Program-made: the position numbers and the translations under genes
Shown here: piece after piece, positions 34,967 through 46,963 of the stretch
Layout of the letters: each line of letters begins with the position of its first letter
Position numbering within the stretch: position 1 is the first letter of the stretch
Notes under the pieces: generated by a model
Told to the model about the DNA's origin: nothing
The model's input: only the letters and a program-made list of their open reading frames with translations
Database searches by the model: none
Assembly (NCBI GenBank): GCA_022496805.1
Contig: CM040094.1
Span: 7,959,501-8,023,500 of the forward strand
DNA from: Pohlia nutans
Lineage: Eukaryota > Streptophyta > Bryopsida > Bryales > Mniaceae
DNA length: 64,000 nucleotides
Direction of reading: 5' to 3'

Positions 34967-35351
34967 CTGCAGGCAGAATTGTCAGTACAAGCAGCCCTGC
35001 AAATGACATAAAAAAATGAATCATCTAAGTCTAACTTGGTCCTAAATTCAACCATTATTTCGATTTTAAACTAATGCCACATACATTTCAAATATCAATC
35101 GCCATTTTGAGCATCGTTATAACGTCTGCAACGAACATATAACGAGGTTTTCAGTGCAGTTACACTGTTTCGTGAACTTTTAGACAACATCACAAACATA
35201 GCCTTTCACGAACAGGTCTCTGATCATACAGTGGCCTCTCCATAATCTTTTATAATTTGCATTGTCTTCTTCAATAAAATATTTACACCATTTGCATAAG
35301 TCCTGGCACAACCTCAGGAGTCGTAAGGTAGAAAGACCTAAAGCTGTCGAT
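34967..35351. other. Breakpoint zone between the BEACH fragment and the inverted C2/RING copy
   Basis: From about 35265 rightwards the sequence matches, in reverse, intron 4 of the 54-62 kb gene just upstream of its exon 5 (TATGCAAATGGTGTAAATAT). Left of 35265 the match stops abruptly. No coding exon is visible between 34967 and 35265. Confidence 0.5.
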
Positions 35352-35950
35352 TTAACCCCTAAACGCCCCAGAGTCCAGTTTCTGGACGACGAATAGATTC
35401 AAATCCACCCTGTGTTTTTATCAATGTTTGGATGAAAGTCATCCAAGCTTTTTGGAGATACTTCACCGATTGAAGTTGTTGTCCTATCTAATGGTTGAAT
35501 TTAGTCATACTTGGATACATATTTTTCTAAAATTACAAATGTAGAAGTATGTCAAGTCGATAACCAAGCCATAATTGCGTTGACTGTAATTCAAAAGTGG
35601 CCTTGCGAAAATGAGGTCATAGATTTAAGGAACACAAAAATTTCAAAGAATCACCACGTTTAAGAGTATCTTGTTTCATACTCATTCCAACAAATTTTAC
35701 ATCAAAAAAATTTAAAATTTCATTTGTAATCAAATTTAGAAGGAATTTTTAATTTTAACTTTCAAATTTTATAATTAAATATTGGTGATAGTATTAATTA
35801 GTGCATCGAACCGTATGGATGGAAACTAAAATTCAAAATCTAGAACTTTCATTTGTATATCAATTCCACAATATTCTCTCAAATAGTACTTTATGATGAT
35901 TTTTCTCAAATTGTCAATTCTAGGGACACCCTGGTAAATTTAGGAGTTTA
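35352..35950 (+). mobile_element. TTAA/CCC element, subfamily A
   Basis: It begins TTAACCCCTAAACGCCCCAG. The right end is decayed (AATTTAGGAGTTTA). The body matches 5207-5785. It lies in the intron-4 part of the inverted C2/RING copy, at the same place as 50188-50784 and 58061-59932, so it predates the duplications. Confidence 0.65.
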
Positions 35951-36567
35951 GCAAGTTAGCATAATTAGTTGGAGATGTACATTTTCCAGAGTGGAATATT
36001 CAAATTTTAGTATTATCTATTGAATATCATGATGGTTTAAACCACGGCAGTCAATGTGTCCGTATGTCTGATTAGGCTCTCTATCTCAGCACGACTGTTT
36101 CACAACGTGTTGTCCGTATGCTAAGGATATATTCGACATATTAAAAGAAGACGCATGTCATATTTATACCAAAAAAATTTCGATATGTCGGACCATTGGA
36201 CACATCCGTCTATCCAACTAGGACATCCAACCCCCTATGTCCGCCTAGTTATATGACCTTGGTTTACACTAAATAAATACATAGAAAAGAGTTTTTAACA
36301 AGTCACAAAATGAGTAAGAATTTTCAAAGTGGAAGTTGTCCCTAAACTCCATTGAAATGGTCCAGTATAAAGTATAGTCATAAGACCGATCTTTATAAAT
36401 CCAAACTAAGCATAAAGTATGGGATGGATTCAATGCACCTTATGGGGACAATTTGAAAACAATCCTCCTCACATGTCAGGAATGGGTGCACAGACTACTT
36501 TTTTCTAGTATTTCTACCTGAGTGCATGTCGTTCTAAGCAAGCAAACCTTACAAGTTGAAGCCCATT

Positions 36568-37197
36568 CCTGCCTATGATATCTTACTAGCAGCACCAAGT
36601 CACGTATACCACATCACTGCTCGAACAAACTCAACGGGAATTGAACCCAGACCATATAGTTGTAATATAAAGTCCCTCACCAACCAACCTAGGAACCATG
36701 ACTTGGCAACCACCAACAAAACAAACACCAAATTAATATACCCTTACAAGATCTAACCACTCAAGGTTACTAGAGTTATTTGTAAAGTCCCTCAAATCCC
36801 TTCTTTTTGACCTGTAAAATGGAAAGGAGAGGATCGGCGTGATCTTACTGTAGACCCAAAATAGAACACTGGATGGATTGAAAATTTTATTCATAAAAAT
36901 TTGGAGGGAGGGAGAAGAATTGGGTAGTGGGGTGGGACCATGAGGAGAAGTGGTGTCAGAATGCTCTGGTACTAGCTCTGGTCCATGAAAAAAGCAAGAC
37001 AGAAGACCGGATGCCTTTACAAATAACTCTACTATGTTACTAGTATTTACTCTGATCACTAAAGTGTTTATTCTCGAAAGGGGAGAGTAGTCTTACACCA
37101 ATGACCCTTTGTCTGGTGGGCACTGGCTCACTGTCAAGACAAACAACACTTTATTCTCGCCGGCCTCGAAAGGAGACCGGAGTTTATATCTATCTAT
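36568..37197 (-). mobile_element. SINE-like retroposon in intron 4 of the inverted C2/RING copy
   Basis: It matches 8939-9516 and about 42370-42650, with a (TATC)n edge at 37185-37197. On the minus strand the flanks read GGGCTTGGA on one side and GGGCTTCAA on the other, a decayed target duplication. The corresponding site in the 54-62 kb gene (GGGCTTGGACTTG near 57207) is empty. A further unrelated segment, about 36766-37060, is inserted in it. Confidence 0.6.
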
Positions 37198-37268
37198 CCA
37201 AGCCCCCAAGCAAGTATGCTAGGGATCATCCTCATCGAAGTAGAAGCCATGATGCGAGAAATGCTCAC

Positions 37269-40200
37269 CTTTTGTAGATGCGCTTCCCTGGCCACCATTC
37301 TTTCATTTTTCACCTGCTCTGTTTCTCCCTCCATGGACTCCAGCAAGTTTGTGGGATTGGCAGGTTCATGGAGTCTATCATGTGGGTTATAGGATGGACC
37401 AGGTAGAAATGGGTTATTGGATGGATTTGATCGAACTGGATTATTATAAGCACTGCTGGATCCTTCGCCCTCCATTAGGCGCTTCGAATTTTGGGTATGT
37501 CCCAAATTTCTGCTGAAATTTGGTGGATGTGAAGGTACCTGCAGTAAAGTTTTTATCCCGATCCTCAGTCTGCAAGGCACCATGTCAACAGCAGTAAGGA
37601 AAGTTGATTTATGATGAGCTCGTGTATACCTTAACCTCTAAACATACTGATCCTTTGAACACAAGTAGATGCTACCCTCAAAGGTAGATATTGGCATAGT
37701 TTAGATGTACATGAGGTGTACATGAGAGGACCATTGCAAGCATAAAATCTACCCAACAAATTTGTCATACTTGCAATTGGAGGCTTCTCCAAAATTAACA
37801 ACTCCTCATCACAAGAGAACTATTGTAATTGGTAGAGAATTTGATAGTCTTACAAAGGTGACTTGGATGAAAGTCATCCAAAATTGTATGAGAATGTTGC
37901 AAGACTTTGTATCTGTTTGTGATTCAGTTTCTGGACTCTGGGACGTTTAGGAATAAATCGGAGTGGAGATTGTTTCGATCATTTAATGTATTAATCCTCA
38001 TAAAACATACTTAGGATTCCAGAAAAATTAAAATGAAATGAAGACTTCTTGGTTCTTGACGGGTTAAACGTTTTTGCACTTGAAACTCTAGAAATTCTTA
38101 GTTTTCCCATTACTTTTGGAGGCAGAAAATCTTTCATGCATGTTATACTGTCAAGTGGCCTCCATGGATACAACAACTCCCCCATTAGACCACGTCACTA
38201 GCCCGGAGAAGTCGCTATCAAGAATTTAGATAACTATGAGAGAACAAATACACAGGATATATATATGGAATATATCCTAAATATACTATTAATAAATAGT
38301 AGAATATTCTAATTATTTCATAGCCCCCCATTAAATACCCTTCGTTCGTTCATATGTACCCAAAATTTACACTAAGACTCCCTCGAGGCCTGCCCTGAGG
38401 TCACCTGGGAAGGAACAAGGAGCTGGTGAGAAATTAAGCCTAGAATCTTGCACTCACCTCAATCTTGCACTAGAATCTTCGGTTAAGCTTGGCGAATTCC
38501 GTCGGCGCAATGCCCAATTCTTTTCGTGAAAATGATCCGAGCAAAGTCCCACAGGTACATCGCAGACAGGAATTGTGCCTCCGAGGCAGGTTGATAAGCC
38601 CAGGGTAGGATAAATGTGGCAATAGATTTCCAAGTTTCCTGGTGTTGTGATACTTTTTATCACAAACTCAATCTGCACACCGCATCATTATATATGTTCG
38701 CAACATTCAGTGCATGTCAGTGATCACATGAGCCCTGGCTACACCAATTTTGATCAAGAGGATAGTCATGCATGGTAAGCCAGCACTGAAGAAAATGATG
38801 TGGAATGTGGAATGTTACAACACAACCTCATGACCGACCGGTGGCATCATATTTTTTTAACATCACCTGTAACTTATATGGTTTATTCAAGATGTGAGTA
38901 AAATTTCTCAAAGTGCCACAAGAGCCGCTTCAAGAAAAGAGAAATATCTACTGATCCATAAATACTACTGATCTTATTTTTAACGAGTATGTCTTTAACC
39001 CAAAATGGGCTTATAATTTGTGGAGAAATTATATTAGCATATTGTTTTTAAACTATTGTCACCTACATTTGGCAACAGGCAAGTTTTAATGCCCAAAATG
39101 TTCACAGTGTTACACAATTTTTGTCATCAATAAACGATGTTTGAGCAAGGGCACGGAAGTAGCAAAATTGGGTACTTCCATACATGTCACAAATAATCAA
39201 CTGTAAATTCACAAATAGGTAGTACCACCTTAAATGTAATTAAGTGAACATATACCTTCTCATTCCAAAAAGGGCTACCAGTGTAGGTTTTCGTCTCTCG
39301 CGTACTCTTATTTTGTCCATCATACTGTAATTGCACACAAAATGGGAACAACCAAATCCATTAAAAAGGAATACACCCTAGTGTTTAGGAGGAGTTACTA
39401 TATGGGTTGCTTTCAATATATGAACTCGTAGAATGTTGTGAGGTGGCATGTGAAAAGTGAAACTCAATGTTACTACTTCCAGTCTTCACATGCCACCTCA
39501 CAATTGTCAACTAGTTTGTTGAATGCAACCCCAATAGTGACTCCTCTATTTTCCAAAATGTCAAACCCCTGACCAACATAATTTAACCTCTCACCAACAT
39601 CTCATTCTATAAGGGCATGCACAACCCTTCGCATCCTAAACCACCCTCCACAAGCACGTTACTAGGGCCAGTTGTGTTCACTAGCAATTCTCACCCCACT
39701 GTGATTTACCAAATTTGAACGTAGACTTGACCGATCACCATCAATTTATGGCAGATGCTGCACAAGAGAATGAGATGGAACTCTCATCCTCTTAAAAGAA
39801 CACACATTCTAACCTTCTCCCTGATTTTTGAACCCAACCAGGACCTTAAGAGTGACAGCCTCCCTATATATATATCACGAGAACTCGCCAATTTGAATGT
39901 GAACCGAATTGAAAGAGTACGTGGTGACCAAGGCACAGTCAGGAAGTTAAGAACGGTACAAGAATTAATATGAATACTCATTTCATGTAACTTAATCTCC
40001 TTGATCCGGTACTATCGTTTATAAATGTTCTTGCCGTCGTGACTCTTGCACACAAAGATAGTCATATTATATACTCAGTTTAAGATGTTGACATTCATTG
40101 TTGAAATCATTGATACCGACAAGCTAGCTAGGGTATAAAATGAAACGCCGCTTTTGGTTGCATTGGAGCTAGCATGCTACAGTAGGCTAGGGTATGCGGG

Positions 40201-40327
40201 ATTGTTCTGTGGAACGTACCGTGCAGAAAGCTTTGGGGTACGAAGCTCCAAAGCTACACATACCGACAGGCAAATTATGGACTTTGAAAACCTCCACGAC
40301 GAGCTTACGATGTTCTGACGCCTCCAT
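37269..40327 (-). pseudogene. Inverted partial copy (exons 1-4) of the C2/coiled-coil/RING gene
   Basis: Four exons in phase: 40220-40327 (MEASEHRKLVVEVFKVHNLP, start of a C2 domain), 39256-39324 (YDGQNKSTRE...FWNEK), 38458-38672 (IEFVIKSITTPGNLEIYCHI, then IPVCDVPVGL), and 37269-37569 (VPSHPPNFSRN, MEGEGSSSAY, NPFLPGPSYNPHDRLHEP). Splice sites are intact and no frameshift is seen. Exons 5-8, including the RING, are missing: the duplication ends near 35265 in intron 4. Diverged clearly from the 54-57 kb copy at the protein level. It could still make a truncated C2 protein. Confidence 0.65.
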
Positions 40328-40606
40328 GTCGACCTTGGAATCATATACGGGACGCCCCCAAAAACAATCCTGAGAGACTCATCATCATGCAAGTGCCATA
40401 GCTAAGCATAATTGTCTGATCGAGCACAGTGGGAGGGGGACAGGTCGATCCATCGATCGATCGATCGCGTTGAGTCTTACGTACACGTGACGCAGTTTCC
40501 CCTGAGATCGAGGGTAGCAACTCAGTGTTCTGCGCAGGGTTGGGCACCATGCTACGCAATTCCAAGTTATTTTCGAGTGGCTTTTCCTGTAACTGATACT
40601 GTACTA

Positions 40607-40934
40607 AGAGCACCTCCACCGGATAGTTACAGTATTCCTGCATGGGGACGGCAGCTCGCCGGGTGCATGGCTCTCGCTGTTATTGAATAGCCAGACTGAC
40701 ATGGGGGCGGCATTTCCTCGGGCACAGTTTCCCGCATGTGTCGCACGGTGTAACTTATTGTGAGGCTGTGCCGCGGTCGAAAAGTAGCGCCTCACTTTGA
40801 CTGTGAAGCGTGTCGGTAGTTGTTCGAGTGCTGGCCCTGGAGATTCGTTTGGCATCGTTGCTCTTGAAGTCAGCCACCGTGGATTCCACAGGGGACCAGG
40901 GGTAACAGACTTTCAGTGCTGGTGCAGTGGAGAT
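40607..40934. mobile_element. GAGCAYCTCCACC MITE
   Basis: The left end GAGCACCTCCACCGG is matched inverted at the right (CAGTGGAGATGCTC). Related ends bound 24519-25569 and 46964-47424. A partial reverse copy lies at about 53800-53885. The 3-bp flanks (TAA, GAA) are not a clean duplication. Confidence 0.5.
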
Positions 40935-41165
40935 GCTCGAAGAGCACGGAACGGCCTATTAGGCGCGTTGAGTGAGAAGTTCACTTTTTGGACTCTCAGG
41001 ATTGAAAAACCAAAGATTAGTTTGTAGTGATCGGTGGCATCAAAATCGCCGATGTGGATTGTGAGCGGCCACCGTCCGCACCCAGACGGCGCAAACAATG
41101 TTATTGCACTCCTGGCCCTATATTTCATAACGCCGACGTCAACTTCATTTTGGTGCTATAATAGA
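40935..41165 (+). repeat. Dispersed repeat, inverted relative of 63320-63545
   Basis: Shared words, reverse complemented between the two sites: GAAGTTCACTTTTTGGACTC, AAAAACCAAAGATTAGTTTG, GTCCGCACCCA, GGCGCAAA and TTTTGGTGCTATAAT. Confidence 0.55.
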
Positions 41166-41257
41166 GTTATCCATAAAGTCCATCAAAGTTTGCAGAGGAT
41201 ACCACCAATTTTGCTTTATTATACTTTTATTTGTTCACTCTAAATAGTGAAAAAGTT

Positions 41258-42030
41258 ATGAAAGATCTTGGTGGTCTATCATTATTAGGTGTGTATGAGA
41301 ATTTCGTGTTCACTACTAGAAATTGAGGGGTACAGCAACATTGCAAACGTTGCTCTCAACACTAGAATGACTGAGCCCCCTTGTCAAAATAAACGTTGTT
41401 ATAACAACTCTGCAAACGTTGTTGTAACGCAGCAACGTTTTGGAACATGCATTTGCAACGTTTGTGGGGGCTCTATTCAGCTTTGGGAACTTTGTACTTT
41501 GAAGTTCCCGAAGTAGGAATTTACCATGGTAATTTACTATGGATAATTTACATTATATTATACTATATTATATATATAGTATAATAAACAGTATAGTATA
41601 TAGTATACTATACAGTATACTATATAGTATTCAATACAAAGTATAGAATGGTAGTAGACCGTTTAACATACGGTGTAGCCGGCTTCACAATAAGTATTCT
41701 CAACCTCACTCATCCCTTGACAAATGTTATGGGATAAATCGTTTGGCTTCAGAACATCTTGAGAACGTCATTGGGAACACAAAACGTTGCTCTCACCTCC
41801 AAAAAGTTACCCAAAGACAAACGTTGCTGTCAAACGTTGCTTATTTCCTAAACATTGCTAAGGGTACATAAACGTTGCTTACAAACGTTGCTGGCCCCCC
41901 CCCATTTCTAGTAGTGGTTCTTCAAAAGTATTTTAGCTCCTTTCTTGGTGCTAAAAAACTTTTGAAGATCACAAAGCTCTTACACATCTCTTACTCATTT
42001 AATAATGATAAACCACCAAGATCTTCCCGG
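41258..42030. repeat. Foldback repeat split by a CACTA element
   Basis: Outer arms GATCTTGGTGGTCTATCATT and, inverted, AATGATAAACCACCAAGATC. Removing 41311-41916 leaves a hairpin of about 165 bp. Confidence 0.55.
41311..41916. mobile_element. CACTA-type miniature transposon, 606 bp
   Basis: It starts CACTACTAGAAAT and ends ATTTCTAGTAGTG, the canonical CACTA terminal repeat, with a 3-bp duplication GTT (41308-41310, 41917-41919). Both subterminal regions are packed with AACGTTG words in both orientations, the arrangement expected of transposase-binding subterminal repeats. The middle is a TATAGTATAC-type palindromic AT tract (41555-41645). No coding region. Confidence 0.85.
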
Positions 42031-42039
42031 ACCTTCACA

Positions 42040-42302
42040 GCCACCAAATCTTAGCAGAAATTTGGGACATACCTGAAATTTGGAGCACCTAATGGAGGGC
42101 AAAGTATCCAGCAGTGCTTATATTAATCCAGTTCAATCAGATCCATCCAATAACCCATTTCTACCTGGTCCATCCTATAACCCATATGATAGACTCCATG
42201 AACCTACCAATCCCACAAACATGCTGGAGTCCATGGAGGGAGAAACAGAGCAGGTGAAAAATGAAAGAATGGTGGCAAGGGAAGCGCATCTACAAAGGTG
42301 AG
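42040..42302 (+). pseudogene. Exon-4 fragment of the C2/coiled-coil/RING gene
   Basis: It matches exon 4 of the 54-62 kb gene (MEGKVSSSAYINPVQSDPSN, NPFLPGPSYNPYDRLHEP, MLESMEGETEQVKNERM) and runs to a GTGAGC donor with one A fewer than its relatives. No other exons of this copy adjoin it, and the region upstream is a foldback. Dead fragment. Confidence 0.7.
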
Positions 42303-42369
42303 CATTTCTAGCATCATGGCTTCTATGTTGATGAGGATGATCCCTACCATACTTGCTTGTGGGCTTGGA

Positions 42370-42650
42370 TAGATAGATATAAACTCTGGTCTCCTTTCGA
42401 GGTTGGTGTGAATAAAGTGTTTGTTTGTCTTGACAATGAGCCAGTGCCCACCGGAAAAAGGGCCATTGGTGCAAGATTACTCTCCCCTTTCGAGAATAGA
42501 CACTTTAGTAATCAGAGATAAGTACTAGTAACATAGTAACCTTGAGTGGTTAAATCTTGTAAGGGTATAATTTGGTGTTTGTTTTGTTGGTGGTTGCCAA
42601 ATCATGGTTCCTAGGTTGGTTGGGGAGGGACTTTGTATCCAAGTGTACAC
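42370..42650 (+). mobile_element. SINE-like retroposon, partial copy
   Basis: It matches 8939-9516: a (GATA)n edge at 42369-42381, GTGAATAAAGTGT, then the GTTGGTTGG head region. It occupies the same site as in the inverted copy (36568-37197), so both inherited it. Confidence 0.55.
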
Positions 42651-42884
42651 AGAAAAAAATAGCCACAATCAAGCCACTCAAGCCTTAGAAATACGGAAAA
42701 CTGAGATACTCCCAAGTACAGTGTCATAATTTAACTGTGAACCATCTAATAAACAAGTCTACCTTGATCCATTTAATGGGAGGTTAGTGTCAACCAATTG
42801 ACTTCTTACATTTGCTCTATTTTGAGTATTTTGAGTAGAGTTGGGAAATCCCATACATCGATTTAGGGCTAGCCTATTCTAGTT

Positions 42885-43430
42885 TTAACCCCTAAATGAC
42901 GGATCAACCATTTTATGGTCTCTGCCCTTTTTTTATGGGCTGCCCGAAATAGAAAAACATTTTTGTAGAAAATAAAAAATATTTTTAAATAGATAATCAA
43001 GTCTACTTTCCAACCCAATTTGAATCATGTCAATCCGAGTTAAACTCCACCCAGGAGAAATTTTCAAAGAAAAGCACTTCCACATTGTCTAGTGTTAGAA
43101 AACTTACTATTTGGGGAAAGTAATGATGTTCTCTCCGTTGAAAAATTTGCAATTTTTGATTTTAGAATAGAATGTCTAGTTTTAACAAATCATACAAAAT
43201 TTCAAATTCTAAAAATAAAATTTGTGATTCTGATAAATATTTGAAGTTAAATGCTTCTAAATTCATTATGAGATGATAAAAAGCTATTTTTTGATATTTG
43301 ACCGTATAGAAAATTACTAAACATCAAGCTCCTCATTTTCTCTTTTGGACCAAACTTCATCAAAGTTGAAGAAGTAATTTTATAACACATTTATGTTTTG
43401 CCCTTACCCCCTCCGTCATTTAGGGGTTAA
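42885..43430 (+). mobile_element. TTAA/CCC element, 546 bp, near-perfect ends
   Basis: It starts TTAACCCCTAAATGACGGA and ends TCCGTCATTTAGGGGTTAA, a perfect 19-bp inverted repeat including TTAA. The interior is AT-rich and non-coding. Among the youngest-looking members. Confidence 0.8.
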
Positions 43431-44235
43431 GATATTTAAGGCACCAGTAAGGGGGTCTGACAAAAATTTCCACTTTGTAAAATTTTATAAAATAATTGTA
43501 CTTGGCAAAAAGAATAAAGGCATCACAAGTCTAGAGTCTCGGGAGGAGGGGTTGCAGGATTGGGGCGATCACGGGGAAGGCGTACTTCATGAGCCAGCAG
43601 AACGGGTCTCATCATGATTTCTTCGGTTATTTGAGGAAAAATAATTCCGAACTTGATAAAGTCCTATTTCAATGATGCAAAACACCTCATTTCGATGCCG
43701 GTTTATTGTATCTCTACCAAACATGTAACGAACCGCCAAACATAACTTGTAACCCACACAAGTAATTCCACTGCAATACACTTCAGCTGGGTTGAAGATA
43801 TTCAACCAGAACTACTCGCTTGGCAGCAGGACAATCGATGGACCTGATAAGCATTTCATTAAAAGAAGTCCTATCATGAGTATCCGACAAACTAACGTAA
43901 TGTCCGAACGAATGGTTTGTCTCAAAGCCCAAAAATGAAATAATAAAATAGTATTCGCTTGCAAAGTCGGTAAAATAAGCCTCAAACTCAAGAGCTTCCT
44001 TTCGCCGACACGGGCCAAGGATAGTCACACAATTCTGCCATGGGTGCGAAAACACATGTTTCTTCCTTGCGATAGAAACAACCCACACCAGCTAAAACCG
44101 GCTATGACCCCTGTCCTCTTATTCGAAAGAATCGGGCACACCCATCTAAATCAACATGAAAGAAATGGCAACTGCTTCTAATTCGAAATCAATGTGAGCT
44201 ACCTCAGTGACGGTCTGCGCATCTAGCTAGAAACC
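43431..44235. other. 3' flank of the pectin methylesterase gene; two minus-strand ORFs of doubtful status
   Basis: Minus-strand ORFs at 43783-44088 and 43587-43805 overlap in different frames and could be joined by a frameshift, but they show no family motif. They lie directly downstream of the esterase on its strand and may be 3' untranslated sequence. Confidence 0.3.
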
Positions 44236-46012
44236 TCACATGGCCGGTTGCAGCCACCACTTGCCGTCGATGAAGTCGATGCTGCCGAACGGAGCCGCCT
44301 GCGTCGCCGTCAGCACCTTGGACCAACTCACGCGCCCCCAGCGGTTGGCGCCAGGGCCCCAGCACTGGTACTCGGCGTAGAACACCGTCTTGTCGCGCGA
44401 CGGGTCGTTCCAGTCCATCCACCCCGCGGGACGGATCATGTTGGCGATGTTGCACTGGTAGAAGACCACGCGCGAGTACACGCCCCACGCGCGCCCCAAG
44501 TAGATCGACCCCGACCCTCCGATGGCGCACTGGAAGAACACGAACCCTGTGCCCGCGTTGCTGTTGGCCCGGTTCTGCGCCGTGACGGACCCGCTGCCCG
44601 CGTTCGCGATGGACGTGATCTTGCAGTACTGGTAGAACGACTGCCCGTCGCCGAAGATCCAGTCGATGGACCCCACGATCTCACAGCTGCGGAAGTAGTG
44701 CCGCCCCATCTCGTCGTATAGAGTGTCCTGCGCTCCCAGGAACCCGCACCGGTAGAACGCGCCCTGGTCGCCCTGGATACGCAGAGCCACGGCTTGCGCC
44801 CCGACAGCACCACCGGCAGGAGCGGGCGCGGAGTTCTGCAACCGGACCAGGATCACGTAGAATCATTTCATATGCACACAAGTTACGATCTACCGTACTA
44901 ACTGAATGGTGCACCTGATGAGCCAATAGCTAGATTCCATCCATCAATGCGCATCATCCCAGTGTTCAGCCTCAAGATTATTCCTATGATGCTGAAGTCC
45001 ATGCCTCAAAATTATTCCTGAGTCTGAACAGTTTATCTAAAAGCTCGGAATCATAGCCAGGAACGCCATATTCATTAAATTGGCCAATCCTGTTTATATT
45101 TTACCCACACTAATCTGATAAGGAGAGAAAATGAACTCAAGTCACACTATTTGAGCGGACAAAATAATTGGGAACGGCCAATATAACGAATATGGCGTTC
45201 AGGACAAATTCCACATCACTCCACTGGAACCAAATCTTGAATATTACGTACATGTTGGTTTCAAAAAAAATACACAAGAACCACCTGATGATCTGTTCGA
45301 AAGTAACTGCATTTACTTACCACAAAGGTACAGTCGGAAGCAATGAAGCCCAACGATTCAACGGCCGTGGAAGCGCTATTCGCCGTTCCTCCTGCCTTCG
45401 CGGCAGTGTCACCCCATGTGATGATAGTCTTCCTGCTCTGGCACTTGAAGTAGATGTAAGGCTTATTGCTCGGGAGCAGTAGCTTCTGCCTGCAAAACAC
45501 AAACACGTACACACAGCCCGAATCATTAATTATCCAAATTATATACTTTCCGTTCGACGACGTGTACGTACGGAGTTACTACCATTGTACCAAAATCATC
45601 ACAAAGAGGCCAATACAACGACTTATAGAGCTCTAGTCAGCCAGAACCTGTAAACACCGTCATTGATCTTGATGATCACCCTCTTCGTGTTGCCCTCCGC
45701 AATGGAGTTGATGGCATCCTGAATGGTCCAGAAGTTGCCTTTGCCCCATTTGTCCACGGTGATGGTGTACCCACTGGCAGGAAGTGACGACGTCGTAACT
45801 GTACCGTCAACGGACTCGATCCCCTGGCTCGCTTGCAATTGATGGCTGGCTTGTCGGGCACCCTCCGCGGCCGCGTAGCATTCCCACGAGCAGTCCGATG
45901 ACGGAGCAGCTGCGGAGCAGTCACATTCGGCCTCAGCACTCACAGCTGACGCCACAAACGCCACTGCCACCAAAGCCACCATCAACGCCACGCCGTTCCG
46001 AAGGACAGCCAT
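44236..46012 (-). CDS. Pectin methylesterase (pectinesterase), secreted, three exons
   Basis: It removes methyl esters from homogalacturonan in the cell wall. Exons: 45648-46012, 45321-45489, 44235/6-44835 with all splice sites GT/AG and phases consistent, giving about 377 residues. The start MAVLRNG opens a hydrophobic signal peptide ending near AVSA-EAE. No N-terminal inhibitor (PRO) domain, so it is the short type. Catalytic-domain marks: YTITVDKWGKGNFWTIQDA, NTKRVIIKINDGVYR, FIASDCTFVNSAP, GAQAVALRI, FYRCGF, QDTL (catalytic Asp), GSIDWIFG (second Asp), and LGRAWG where LGRPW is usual (Arg and Trp kept, Pro changed to Ala). Ends WWLQPAM. Codons are GC-rich, unlike the AT-rich flanks. A MITE lies in intron 2. 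Confidence 0.93.
45059..45203. mobile_element. Palindromic MITE in intron 2 of the pectin methylesterase
   Basis: Left end AACGCCATATTCATTAAATT, inverted at the right (AATATAACGAATATGGCGTT). Related to 32240-32384. Confidence 0.65.
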
Positions 46013-46960
46013 TTCGGCTCCCTGATCGACCACAACAAAATTCAAATGCGGTTCCCGATTGGACGCACAGTAAAACACTGCAATTATACGTTGCGAGGTC
46101 CGCTGTCCAGCTTGGACATGTATCCCAGCTGCCCTCAGACCGGAGGGACTGTCAGTGACTCAAGCGGAGACCTGAGAAACTAAGCTACCGCCGGGCGCTT
46201 ATAACAGTTGCAGGAAGGCACTGCAATTGGCGTGTTCAAAACCAGACAGCGATGCAACGAGATCCATCCACGAGGCCACCATGGGACGTTGATTCCCAAG
46301 TTTAGAAATTCGTTTTAAGAAGCAGCACCCGAAGCTATAACGGAAGCAAGTTCAGAACGTCTTCAACGTGTTGTGTACATCTAGTGTAGTGCTAAAACAG
46401 GAAAACCCTGGAGTAATTCGAACGTGACTTGAATCAAAGAATGAGGGAGTGAGGTGCTGTTGGTCAGTGCTTCCATCTTCAATTGTTCATATAATTTCAA
46501 TTGCGATCGGATGGATTGTGTGCGTTTCGATCTGTCTTCCCTTTCAGAGTACAGTCATCTGAGTGTGAATCTACCGATCTGCTTGGTAAGTTACACCGCT
46601 TCACGAACAATATGAAAAGCGCATGCATGTGGGGCGTAATTAATTATGTAAATACGACGTCTGTCTATGAATTTCATCCGGTTGACGATTGCCTAGCCTT
46701 TTAGCATGCAATATTTAAAGTTGGTGTTGTGAATTGAAGTAGAAGGGGAGCATGAGTGTTGCGTCCTTTCTCAAATATTGTAGAATATCAATGAAAGTTT
46801 CCAGAAACATAAATTCTTCTGATGATGAAAGTCGGAGTTGGTTTAGCATACATTGGATGGTAGGTTCGTCGCCATGACAGTTCCATTTCGTCACCATGAT
46901 TGATTCTATTTCGTCTCGTTTCTTGACTGTTCCAGCTTTCTCCATGAAAGTTCCATCGGT
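46013..46960. other. Upstream region of the pectin methylesterase
   Basis: It should contain the promoter and 5' leader of the minus-strand esterase. I could not identify a convincing TATA box. No other gene is supported. Confidence 0.35.
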
Positions 46961-46963
46961 TCA

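Noticed and set aside
43587..44088. Two minus-strand ORFs as a gene downstream of the esterase
   Set aside because: They overlap out of frame, have no recognisable motif and no splice support. Kept only as a note in the flank entry.
44248..44721. 157-codon plus-strand ORF opposite the pectin methylesterase
   Set aside because: It is the antisense shadow of a GC-rich coding exon; the minus strand has the conserved esterase motifs.
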